From: Nostoc carneum NIES-2107
Lineage (GTDB): Bacteria > Cyanobacteriota > Cyanobacteriia > Cyanobacteriales > Nostocaceae
Direction of reading: 5' to 3'
DNA length: 64,000 bases
Assembly (NCBI GenBank): GCA_002368155.1
Contig: AP018180.1
Coordinates: forward strand, 7,682,561-7,746,560
Shown here: positions 56,701 through 64,000 of the stretch, piece after piece
How positions within the stretch are numbered: the first letter of the stretch is position 1
Layout: the number at the start of each line of letters is the position of its first letter
Translations under genes and position numbers: made by a program
The notes under the pieces: model-generated
Databases searched by the model: none
Told to the model about the DNA's origin: nothing
What the model saw: only the letters and a program-made list of their open reading frames with translations

Positions 56701-59518
56701 GAAGCCCATATCTAATGATACGGTTAATGCTCTTTTAAATGAATCTAGGTTAAAATTGGCAAATTTACCACAATTAGTAGATATTGTTGCGGAATGTGGA
56801 GCCAATTTAACATCTGTACTTAGAGGGAAAATAGAACCTTTAGAATTGTATTTTTCAGTTAGTAAAAAAAGAACAGAAAACACAAAACCAGAAGTTCCCA
56901 TAGATACCTATTTAAAAGGTATTATGCAGGCAAGTTTAGAGCAGATAGTCAAATTATTACCACCAAATGTCAACCTGAGAATTTTAGAAATTGGAGGTGG
57001 ACAAGGAATTGCAAGCACAGCTTTATTACCTATATTACCTAGAGAAAGAGCAAGCTACACCTTTACTGATGTGGGTGGTTTATTACTAAATAAAGCTCAA
57101 GAAAAGTTTAGTAGTTATCAATTTGTTGAATATCGTTTTCTTGATATCGAAAAACCTCCTAGTGAACAAGGATATGCTCCCCACAGTTTTGATGTAATCA
57201 TTGCTGTGAATGTTTTACACGTTACTCGTAATATTGGTAAAACTCTTGAAAATGTACGCTCTTTATTAGCGTCAGGAGGTTTATTATTGCTATGGGAAAT
57301 CACAGAAGTCCAATTAAATTTTGATATCACTGATGGTTTGTTGATGAATCCTTTAGAGGATGCACAACGTAGTCTTGGTAATCCATTTCTATCTCAAAAA
57401 CAGTGGTGTGCAGCATTAAAAACGCATGGATTTATTGAAGTAGCGGCGATTTCTGAAACAGAAGTATTCGGTGAGGAAATTTTAATTGCTCAAGCTACTA
57501 CAACTGATTCTGCACCTGCGGCATTTAGTACATTTATTAACAATAAACAAAGTACAGATAATCAGGCTTTCATAGGTAAAAAACCTAACATTGCTGACTG
57601 GTTTTATATTCCTACTTGGAAACGTGCTTCGTTACCCCAGCGTTTACCAAATGAAATCAGAACAACTCAGTCGCAATGCTGTTTAATGTTTGTAGATGAG
57701 TGCGGTTTCGGTGAAAAAATAGCCACGCGATTGAGATTAGAGGGTGGGGATGTAATTACCGTCAAAGTTGACGAAAAATACACTTGTCAGAGCGATCGCT
57801 CATATACAATTAACCCAGAACAACCACAAGACTACAAGTTTCTATGCGAAGAACTTCGCACATTAGGTAAAATTCCCACCAACATTATTCATTTATGGAA
57901 TGTTACGCCAGATAATTTAGAGAAGTTTACACCACAACAGTATGAATCCTTGGGCTTTTACAGCTTAGTGTATCTTGCTCAAGCGATCGCAGAATTTTAT
58001 CAAAAAGATAGCTTACATATTCAAGTCATTACCAATCACCTGCAAATGGTGACAGGTTCTGAACAACTATGTCCAGAAAAAGCATTGATAATGGGGCCTT
58101 GTAAAGTAATTCCACAAGAGTATGCCAATATTACTTGTAGCACCATTGATGTAGTTCTTCCCACAACAGATAGTTGGCAAGAACAGCAACTAATCAACCA
58201 ACTACTCACAGAAATTTCTCTGCAAACACCTGAACAAGTGATTGCTTATCGAGGAAATCATCGTTGGGTGCAGGATTTTGAAGCTATCAAATTAGACACC
58301 TCGATTCAGGAAAATCAACGTTTAAGGAAAAACGGAGTATATTTAATTACAGGCGGTTTGGGCGGTGTTGGACTAGTTTTAGCCGAGTATCTAACGAAAA
58401 CTGTACAAGCTAAATTAATTTTAGTGGGGCGATCGCCTTTTCCTCAACCAGATGAATGGAAGCAGTGGCTATCAACCCATGATGCACAAAATGTAATTAG
58501 CCAAAAAATCCAAAAATTGCAAAATCTGCAAGCTTTTGGTGCAGAAATAATGGTAGCTAGCGCTGACGTTGCTAATTATGAACAAATGTCAGCAGTAGTT
58601 AAAAAAGCCAATTTGCAATTTGGTCAAATTAACGGAGTAATTCATGCAGCCGCAGTTTTAGGTGGAGGTATAATTCAACTCAAAACCAAAGAAATTGCAG
58701 CTGATGCTTTAGCGCCAAAAGTCCAAGGAACAAGAATTCTAAATCAGATTTTTCAAAATACCAAGCTTGATTTCTTTGTACTTTGTTCCTCACTTTCTTC
58801 CTTTGCAGGTACATCAGGAATGGTAGATTATACTGCTGAAAATGCCTTCTTAGATGCCTTCGCTCACTATCATGCTGTACAACATAGTAATTTCATCACT
58901 TCTATTAACTGGGATAGATGGCAAAGTGTAGGAATGGCAGTTGCAGTTGAAGAAAGACACAAAGATATCACAGGAGAAGAATTAACAGCAGGAATGACTG
59001 TGGAAGAGGGTATTGAGGCATTCAATCGAATTTTATCTAGTAATAATTCGTCTCAAATTGTTGTTTCCACACAAGATTTGCATAGCCAGCTTCAGCCCAA
59101 TAAATCTCATAAATCCATAGAAGAACAATTAGCCAAACTCAACCAAGCTAGGGCAACTTATCCCCGTCCAAACTTAGATAATGCCTATGTTGCTCCTCGC
59201 AACGAAATTGAAATTACCCTAGCTAATATTTGGCAACAACTTCTGGGTATTGATCGTGTGGGTATTCATGATAATTTCTTTGAATTAGGAGGAGATTCTT
59301 TATTTGCTACTCAGCTTGTTTCTCAATTGTGCAAAAGCTTTCAAATAGAACTTTCCTATAAGGGCTTTTTTAATTCCCCGACTGTAGCTGAATTAGCTGA
59401 ACTTATTGTCCACAATCTAGCTAAAAAGGCAGAACAAGAAGAGCTAGCAAAAGCCTTATCAGAAATCGAGCAGCTTTCAGAAGAAGAAGTACAGGAACTT
59501 CTTGCTTGGCAGAACTAA
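53714..59518 (+). CDS. Type I PKS: KS-AT-C-methyltransferase-KR-ACP
   Basis: The product is 1934 residues. KS (3-425): Cys in VQTACSTSLVAVH, His in EAHGTGTSLGDPIE and KTNTGHLDAAAG. AT (530-830): GHSIGEYVAA with GAFHS, malonyl type. A C-methyltransferase domain (about 1000-1270) has ILEIGGGQGIAS and a LLLLWEITEVQ strand. The ketoreductase (about 1300-1730) has TGGLGGVGLVLAEYL and the catalytic Ser and YTAEN tyrosine-asparagine motif. The ACP (GGDSLFATQ, Ser about 1858) is followed by a charged helical tail that may dock the next C domain. The unit should add a C2, methylate its alpha carbon and reduce the ketone to an alcohol. There is no dehydratase or enoylreductase. A repeat insertion lies in the KS-AT linker (55011-55076). 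Confidence 0.94.
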   Translation: MEGSEIAIIGLSGRFPGAKNIEEFWQNLQAGRETITFFTNEELIDSGIDPVLVDHPKYVKARGVLADAEFFDASFFGFTPREAEITDPQHRLFLECAWSALENSGYNPESYSGTIGVYAGSGLSGYLFNVYTNENIRNSVDFHQITIGGDKDYLSTRVSYKFNLQGPSYTVQTACSTSLVAVHLGCQSLLNGECDMALAGGVSISALRKHGYFYKEGGIGSPDGHCRAFDAKAQGTVGGEGMGVVVLKRLEDAIADRDTIYAVIKGSAINNDGSQKVSFTAPSINTQAQVIKTAQAVAEVAPETITYIEAHGTGTSLGDPIEIAALTEAFRANTDKTGFCAIGSLKTNTGHLDAAAGVAGLIKTVLALKHQKIPASLHFEQPNPQIDFVNSPFYVNTQLTDWQTNDTPRRAGVSSFGIGGTNAHVILEEAPFVEQGSSSLKAFPQGGAEERRREYQFLVISAKTATALETATQNLANYLQQNQDLNVADVAYTLAVGRKALEHRRILVCQNLENAIAILASPDSPEVFTHYQKPCHRPVVFMFPGQGSQYVNMGQELYETEPYFREQVDYCAELLKPHLGFDLRDVIYPNATQTQELTQTAITQPALFVIEYALAKLWMNWGVRPEAMIGHSIGEYVAATLAGVFSLEDALKLVAHRGRLMQELPGGAMLSVQMGESEIQPFLAVELALAASNSPSSCVVSGTINAIAKLEQQLQQQGINYRRLHTSGAFHSPIMDAMIEPFTKLLQQISLQPPQIPFISNLSGTWIRKEAAIDPNYWAKHLRQTVRFSDGIAKLQKQPERIFLEVGPGKTLNTFVKHQKLEVVTLTSLRHPQEQKSDIAFIFNTLGRLWLQGVKVDWSSFYSHEKPYHIPLPTYPFERQRYWVEPQQQGFKAEFTTNELWKSVVEIGKKQAQTQLLEREMYLSNKQCLDNLCLAYINLTLQDLDIFKDAVTKYSFEEIYEQSRIISRYRQLLYRWLDVLVENGYLQQEQGLFSNLKPISNDTVNALLNESRLKLANLPQLVDIVAECGANLTSVLRGKIEPLELYFSVSKKRTENTKPEVPIDTYLKGIMQASLEQIVKLLPPNVNLRILEIGGGQGIASTALLPILPRERASYTFTDVGGLLLNKAQEKFSSYQFVEYRFLDIEKPPSEQGYAPHSFDVIIAVNVLHVTRNIGKTLENVRSLLASGGLLLLWEITEVQLNFDITDGLLMNPLEDAQRSLGNPFLSQKQWCAALKTHGFIEVAAISETEVFGEEILIAQATTTDSAPAAFSTFINNKQSTDNQAFIGKKPNIADWFYIPTWKRASLPQRLPNEIRTTQSQCCLMFVDECGFGEKIATRLRLEGGDVITVKVDEKYTCQSDRSYTINPEQPQDYKFLCEELRTLGKIPTNIIHLWNVTPDNLEKFTPQQYESLGFYSLVYLAQAIAEFYQKDSLHIQVITNHLQMVTGSEQLCPEKALIMGPCKVIPQEYANITCSTIDVVLPTTDSWQEQQLINQLLTEISLQTPEQVIAYRGNHRWVQDFEAIKLDTSIQENQRLRKNGVYLITGGLGGVGLVLAEYLTKTVQAKLILVGRSPFPQPDEWKQWLSTHDAQNVISQKIQKLQNLQAFGAEIMVASADVANYEQMSAVVKKANLQFGQINGVIHAAAVLGGGIIQLKTKEIAADALAPKVQGTRILNQIFQNTKLDFFVLCSSLSSFAGTSGMVDYTAENAFLDAFAHYHAVQHSNFITSINWDRWQSVGMAVAVEERHKDITGEELTAGMTVEEGIEAFNRILSSNNSSQIVVSTQDLHSQLQPNKSHKSIEEQLAKLNQARATYPRPNLDNAYVAPRNEIEITLANIWQQLLGIDRVGIHDNFFELGGDSLFATQLVSQLCKSFQIELSYKGFFNSPTVAELAELIVHNLAKKAEQEELAKALSEIEQLSEEEVQELLAWQN

Positions 59519-59566
59519 CTCTTTAATCAAAACAGACAATTTTCTGTAAATTTTTGAGGTAATTTT

Positions 59567-60742
59567 ATGCTCAGTATGTACGGAGTAAATGCTAAAAAAT
59601 ACTTGGCATTATTATTGCTATGCCAACTTGGATTTTTAGTTATTGGAATGCTTTCTATCTTTGTTTATGTAATTAAAATTGATGGAATTTTGGATATTCC
59701 AAACTCAGTAATTTCTCTGTTGTTATGTGTTTTATATGCAATATCTACTTTCTGGATAGGATTATTTTGGGATTCTTTCACAAAGACTATTTTTAGCGTT
59801 TATGCTTCAAAAAAAGCTTTTTTCCAAGAGCGCTTTATTCTACCAATTTTACTCTTATGCCTGCTTGGAGCCTATGCAACTCATGGGATACTACTAACGA
59901 AGCAATTCAGCAATTTTTTAATAGTTAGTTTGTCCCCTATATTCTTAGTTGGTATATTAGCAACAATTGCAACAATTATAACTATTGGTATAGTTATAAA
60001 AGAGATACTCAACGATAATAAAACATACATACAAAGCCAAAATAAACTTGCCGAACTTAGGAACAAATTTGGTTCAAAAGCTATTAAAAGAATTGAAACT
60101 TCTATCGCTCTTGCTTATAACGAAGCATTTGCCAATCCACTTCCGCCTTCACAAGGCTTTACAGTGATAGGTATAACTTCTAAACCCTGGTATGAGAGCA
60201 GCGATTTACCCAAGGCAAAATTGCTGGAGGATAATTATGAAATAATTAAACAAGAAGCTCTTCAAGCTATGGAAAATAATACTCTACTAAAACCATATAA
60301 CTACTCAGGTGTTAAAGTCAGCGGATGGGATTATGTTGAATTAATTCAAGCAGGTAAAAAGGTAGACAAGAGTATTATATGTTTCTCAAAAACACTGGAA
60401 TTATTAGAACATATCTCAAGCTATACAAGGCTAGAAACTGTAGAACTATCAGTTATCAAACCTGGGGAAACTGTTAAACCTCACCGCGATCCAGCAAGTT
60501 CTTTTATAGTTTGTCAACTCGGTCTTTCTATTCCTGAGAATTGCGGTATTAGCGTTGGTGGAGAGTCGCGGACTTGGGAAGAGGGCAAGTGTTTATTCTT
60601 TGATCCATCCTATGAACATACAGTGTGGAATTATAGTGATAAACCTAGAGTAGTTCTGCTTGTAGTTTTTTACAAGCCTGATCTAACCAATATCGAAAGA
60701 GACATTTTACATATGCTTGAGTTTGGTGAATTTCCTTCTTGA
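59567..60742 (+). CDS. Membrane-anchored aspartyl/asparaginyl beta-hydroxylase-like (LpxO-like) oxygenase
   Basis: The product is 391 residues. Four hydrophobic spans (about residues 8-33, 42-63, 86-108 and 115-146) are followed by a soluble domain. Its motifs are KPGETVKPHRDPASSFIV, GGESRTWEEGKCLFFDPSYEHTVWN and KPRVVLLVVF: an HxD pair, a distal His and the 2-oxoglutarate Arg of the Asp/Asn beta-hydroxylase family, which includes LpxO. It is thus a non-haem iron hydroxylase unlike the TauD-type enzymes around it. A GAGGT site lies eight bases before the ATG. Membrane anchoring is odd for an NRPS tailoring enzyme. It could act on the acyl tail or on the peptide during export. Its substrate is unknown. 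Confidence 0.85.
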   Translation: MLSMYGVNAKKYLALLLLCQLGFLVIGMLSIFVYVIKIDGILDIPNSVISLLLCVLYAISTFWIGLFWDSFTKTIFSVYASKKAFFQERFILPILLLCLLGAYATHGILLTKQFSNFLIVSLSPIFLVGILATIATIITIGIVIKEILNDNKTYIQSQNKLAELRNKFGSKAIKRIETSIALAYNEAFANPLPPSQGFTVIGITSKPWYESSDLPKAKLLEDNYEIIKQEALQAMENNTLLKPYNYSGVKVSGWDYVELIQAGKKVDKSIICFSKTLELLEHISSYTRLETVELSVIKPGETVKPHRDPASSFIVCQLGLSIPENCGISVGGESRTWEEGKCLFFDPSYEHTVWNYSDKPRVVLLVVFYKPDLTNIERDILHMLEFGEFPS

Positions 60743-60907
60743 AAAGGTAACGTACACATAAGCGTATAATTGCCATTTAACTACAGTTACAGCAAACATT
60801 CAACATAGAATAACTTTGCCGGCTGAAATTGTAAAGCATATTCCACTGCTGTTTATCAATTTTACGTAGTTAATTTATAGCTCGTTATCATGAACTGAAC
60901 TGCAAAA

Positions 60908-62470
60908 ATGAATGAATTTTTTGAACGAATAGCTGCTCTTTCTCCAGAAAAATGCAAGCTTCTGCTGCAAAAACTGAACAATAAAAAAGAAACTAATTTT
61001 TCACACACGCAAATAAAACCTCAAAATCGAGAATCAAATCGTTTCCCTCTCTCATTTGCTCAGCAGCGGTTATGGTATCTCGATCAGTTGGAACCTGGTA
61101 ATCCAGCATTTAATATATGTCAATCAATGCGGTTGACAGGTTTACTCAATGTAGCAGCGCTAGAACAAAGTTTTCAAGAGGTTGTGAACCGTCACGAAAT
61201 TTTGCGAACTACATTTACTGTAATTGATGGACAACCACTTCAAGTGATTAATCCTACTGTTTTATTCAAGCTCAAACTATTAAATTTACAAGAACTTTCT
61301 CCATCAAAAAAGCAGACCGAGGTTTTACGACTAGCGAATGAAGAAGCAAAATTTACCTTCAATTTAACAAAAGATTTCTTATTACGAGTCACCTTAGTGC
61401 AACTGGAAGAAACAGAGTATGCTTTGTTTGTAACAATGCATCATATTATTGCTGATGGTTGGTCTATAGGTGTTTTAATACGCGAAATTACTACTCTTTA
61501 TCAAGCATTTTCTGACGGTTATTCCTCACCACTTACTAAACTAGAAATACAATATGCTGATTTTGCTATCTGGCAGAGGAGTTGGTTAGAGGGTAAAGAA
61601 TTAGACTTACAGCTAAAATACTGGCAGCAACAACTCGATAACTCAATTACTGAATTGAATCTACCTTTTGATCACCCACGACCGGCCATTCAAACCTACA
61701 GAGGAGAACAGCAATTTTTTGTATTAGAAAAAACAGTATTAGATCGGCTGAAAATTCTAAATATTAAAGAAGGCATCACTTTATTCATGACTATTCTTGC
61801 AGCATTTAATATTTTGCTGCATTGTTACACAAATCGAGAAGATATTGTTATTGGTACTGACATTGCTAACCGAAATCAAATTGAAACTAAAGAACTAATA
61901 GGTTTTTTTGTTAATCAATTAGTGTTACGTACAGATTTATCTGGTAATCCTAGATTTCGAGAAATTTTACAGAGAGTAAAGGAGATAACTCTTGAGGCTT
62001 ATGCTCACCAAGATATACCATTCCATAAGCTAGTAGAAGTTTTAAATCCTAAAAGGAATTTATCTCGCACGCCCTTATTTAACGTGAAACTAGTGTTAGA
62101 AAATACCCAATCTCCCACATTAGAATTTTCTGGATTGGTAATCAACTCAATTCCAACTAACAAAAAAACTTCTCAATTTGACCTGCTGCTAGAATTAAGT
62201 GAAACAGAGCAAGGATTATGTGGTTTATGGGTTTACAGTACAGATTTATTTGAAACCGCCACTATTGCTCGCATGTCAGCAAATTTTCAAGTACTGCTTA
62301 CCAAAATATCTGCACACCCAGAAACTCATTTGAGTGAACTTAAAGATATTCTTTCAGAAGTAGATAAACAAAAAATTCAAGCTCAAACAGAAAATTATGA
62401 AAGTTGTATTAAGGATAGTTTAAAAGCTATTAAGCGTAGAAACAACGATAAATTAACAAGCATTATATAA
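60908..62470 (+). CDS. Stand-alone NRPS condensation domain
   Basis: The product is 520 residues. A short N-terminal helix (NEFFERIAALSPEKCKLLLQKL, about 2-24) could dock to the preceding ACP. The condensation domain (about 40-480) has RHEILRTTF and an intact HHIIADGWS (about 178), with GFFVNQLVLRTDLSGNPRF and YAHQDIPFHKLVE later. No A or T domain is attached, and the C-terminus is a short basic tail. As it lies just before an oxygenase gene and an I-domain NRPS, it should form the peptide bond between the ACP at the end of the 53714 protein and the amino acid of the partial NRPS at 63601. This reproduces, as separate genes, the C-oxygenase-I order seen earlier. Confidence 0.92.
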   Translation: MNEFFERIAALSPEKCKLLLQKLNNKKETNFSHTQIKPQNRESNRFPLSFAQQRLWYLDQLEPGNPAFNICQSMRLTGLLNVAALEQSFQEVVNRHEILRTTFTVIDGQPLQVINPTVLFKLKLLNLQELSPSKKQTEVLRLANEEAKFTFNLTKDFLLRVTLVQLEETEYALFVTMHHIIADGWSIGVLIREITTLYQAFSDGYSSPLTKLEIQYADFAIWQRSWLEGKELDLQLKYWQQQLDNSITELNLPFDHPRPAIQTYRGEQQFFVLEKTVLDRLKILNIKEGITLFMTILAAFNILLHCYTNREDIVIGTDIANRNQIETKELIGFFVNQLVLRTDLSGNPRFREILQRVKEITLEAYAHQDIPFHKLVEVLNPKRNLSRTPLFNVKLVLENTQSPTLEFSGLVINSIPTNKKTSQFDLLLELSETEQGLCGLWVYSTDLFETATIARMSANFQVLLTKISAHPETHLSELKDILSEVDKQKIQAQTENYESCIKDSLKAIKRRNNDKLTSII

Positions 62471-62473
62471 AGT

Positions 62474-63538
62474 ATGAGAAAAACTATGAACAACTTTGAA
62501 AATTCCCAAGCTAGTATTCTCAGTCTCAAAAATATCAAACGTAAATCTGTTGCTATCTCTCTAGATGAGATGATTTCAACAGAGTTTATTCAGCCGGAAA
62601 AACAGTTTCCTCTCGTAATTAAACCAAATGTTAAAGGTATTAATTTACTGTCGTGGTCATTGAATAATCAAGAGTTCATCAAAAATGAATTATTAAAATA
62701 TACAGTAATTCTCTTTCGTGGTTTTAATGTCACTTCAATAGAAGAATTTGAGCAAATTATTGCTGCTATCTGTGGAGAAGCATTAGAATATCGTTATCGA
62801 GCCTCACCACGGACTCAAGTAGCTGGTAGAATTTACACATCCACTGATTATCCGGCTGACCAAAGTATATTCCCTCATAACGAACACGCTTATTCGCCTA
62901 TCTTTCCTTTAAAAATATTCTTCTTTTGTTTAACTCCACCAGCACAAGGAGGAGAAACACCTATTGGTAATTGTCGTCAAGTTCTCGCCAATATTGACAC
63001 CAAAATACGAGAAAAATTTATTGAAAAAAAAGTTATGTATATGCGTAACTTTGGTGATGGATTTGGCTTACCTTGGCAGACTGTTTTTCAAAGCACAGAA
63101 AAAGCCAAAGTAGAAGAATATTGCCAGAAAAACGGAATTGATTTTGAATGGAAAGAAGGCGGTAAATTAAGAACCCGTCAAGTAGGGCCAGCTATTATCA
63201 AGCATCCCATAACTGGAGAAATAGTTTGGTTTAACCATGCAACTTTTTTCCATGTTTCTACACTAGAGAGAAAAATTCGTCATTCCCTATTATCTTCTTT
63301 CAAAGAAGAAGATTTACCCACAAATACATATTACGGTGATGGTTCTGTAATTGAATCTGAAGTCTTAGAGCATCTTCGCCAAGCATATCAGCAGCAAATG
63401 GTGAGCTTTACTTGGGAAAAGGGAGATGTCTTGATGCTCGATAATATGTTAGCCATACACGCTCGCAATCCTTTTGTCCCACCAAGGAAAATTTTAGTAG
63501 GAATGGCTGAACCCTATACTCCTTCAGTTGCAGTATAG
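62474..63538 (+). CDS. TauD/clavaminate synthase-like Fe(II)/2-oxoglutarate oxygenase, stand-alone (TauD-3)
   Basis: The product is 354 residues. Ligands are HNE in FPHNEHAY (about 134) and a distal His in AIHARNPF (about 327). The R.ILVGM strand follows, and GGETPIGNCR sits between. It is closest within the window to the oxygenase at 31570: they share the YR.R.SPR..G.IYTSTD block, LKIFF.C.TP, YMRNFGDGFGLPWQTVFQ and NTYYGDGS.IE.EVLE. It starts three bases after the condensation gene stop, so the two are translationally linked. A second in-frame ATG at 62486 is possible. It probably beta-hydroxylates the amino acid carried by the NRPS starting at 63601. Confidence 0.9.
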   Translation: MRKTMNNFENSQASILSLKNIKRKSVAISLDEMISTEFIQPEKQFPLVIKPNVKGINLLSWSLNNQEFIKNELLKYTVILFRGFNVTSIEEFEQIIAAICGEALEYRYRASPRTQVAGRIYTSTDYPADQSIFPHNEHAYSPIFPLKIFFFCLTPPAQGGETPIGNCRQVLANIDTKIREKFIEKKVMYMRNFGDGFGLPWQTVFQSTEKAKVEEYCQKNGIDFEWKEGGKLRTRQVGPAIIKHPITGEIVWFNHATFFHVSTLERKIRHSLLSSFKEEDLPTNTYYGDGSVIESEVLEHLRQAYQQQMVSFTWEKGDVLMLDNMLAIHARNPFVPPRKILVGMAEPYTPSVAV

Positions 63539-63600
63539 AGGCTCATATTAACAAGAATTTAATGCCACTAATAGACGCTATTACATATAAGTAAACAGCT

Positions 63601-64000
63601 ATGGATATGCAAGCAGAAATTATGGAAGGGTTTCGACTTTCGCCACAGCAAGAGCATTTATGGTTGCTACAACAACTTGATAGTAAATCGGTGTATCGCA
63701 GCGATTGTATAATTTCAATTACAGGCAATCTTGATGGAAAACGCTTGGAATTAGCTTTACAAGATGTTGTTAATCGACATGAAATACTCCGCACCTGTTT
63801 TCGTTGTCTTCCAGGGATGACTATCCCAGTTCAGGTAATTATAAATAGCAAAGTCACTTTAGCTCCAACATACAATTTGAGCGATTTGACTACTGAGGAA
63901 CAAGATACTAAAGTTCTGGCAATTGTTCAAGATTTGAGATGTTTACCTTTTGATTTAGCAAAAGGTTTAAATTTACAGATTACTTTGATTACTCTCTCGT
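63601..64000 (+). CDS. NRPS with N-terminal interface-type condensation domain, cut by window edge
   Basis: An open frame from the ATG at 63601 runs off the right edge (133 codons). It reads MDMQAEIMEGFRLSPQQEH and continues with YRSDCIISITGNLDG, RHEILRTCFRCLPGMTIPV and a LTTEEQD segment. It aligns with the first 130 residues of the proteins at 32688 and 42410, and is nearer to the former (shared SITGNL and CLPGMTIPVQVI). By analogy it is the interface domain of an I-A-T protein, but the diagnostic lost HHxxxDG site lies just outside the window. ATG codons at 63607 and 63622 are alternative starts. A minus-strand frame over this stretch is a shadow. Confidence 0.88.
   Translation, partial: MDMQAEIMEGFRLSPQQEHLWLLQQLDSKSVYRSDCIISITGNLDGKRLELALQDVVNRHEILRTCFRCLPGMTIPVQVIINSKVTLAPTYNLSDLTTEEQDTKVLAIVQDLRCLPFDLAKGLNLQITLITLS

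Noticed and set aside
63543-63794. Minus-strand frame at the right edge
   Set aside because: It overlaps the start of a clear NRPS gene on the plus strand and has no family features.

Overview
The window is chromosomal DNA from a cyanobacterium, most likely a filamentous Nostocales-type strain. Supporting signs are many GCGATCGC (HIP1) octamers, heptamer tandem repeats (STRR) between genes, AMIN domains on the TonB-dependent receptors, and a plastoquinone-type UbiD enzyme. There are no rRNA or tRNA genes, CRISPR arrays or transposases that I can see.

Positions 1-6250 hold unrelated housekeeping or accessory genes: the start of a NADAR/YbiA N-glycosidase (cut by the window edge, minus strand), a DUF2243 membrane protein, an acyl-CoA synthetase, a secreted RNase T2, a CAP-domain protein and a UbiD decarboxylase.

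Positions 7019-27400 are an iron-siderophore uptake and export island. It opens with a FecCD-FecCD-FecE importer. Two paralogous cassettes follow, each made of an AraC/PchR-type regulator, an AMIN-TonB receptor and a siderophore-binding lipoprotein; the first also carries a DUF1636 gene. An ABC exporter comes next, then on the minus strand a third, double-AMIN TonB receptor followed by an EntS-like MFS exporter.

Positions 28081-64000 are a large lipopeptide NRPS/PKS cluster, all on the plus strand and running off the right edge. The order is FAAL-ACP-C; TauD; I-A-T-C-A-T-C-TauD (one 8.7 kb gene); methyltransferase; I-A-T; KS-AT; ACP-aminotransferase-C-A-T; KS-AT-cMT-KR-ACP; a membrane Asp/Asn-type hydroxylase; stand-alone C; TauD; I-(A...). 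Here I is a condensation-like domain whose HHxxxDG motif has been lost. The unit 'C, then HxE-type TauD/SyrP-like oxygenase, then inactive I domain plus adenylation domain' occurs three times. This is the architecture known for interface-type beta-hydroxylation in siderophore NRPSs.

Read by eye, one of the adenylation domains behind an I domain matches the aspartate code, and another matches glycine. With the uptake and export genes next door, the best overall inference is a fatty-acylated beta-hydroxy-amino-acid siderophore related to the cyanochelin type, with its own import, export and regulation. The polyketide part adds an amino group and a methylated ketide, which would make it a mixed NRPS/PKS variant. 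No thioesterase or other release domain lies in the window, so the cluster is incomplete here.
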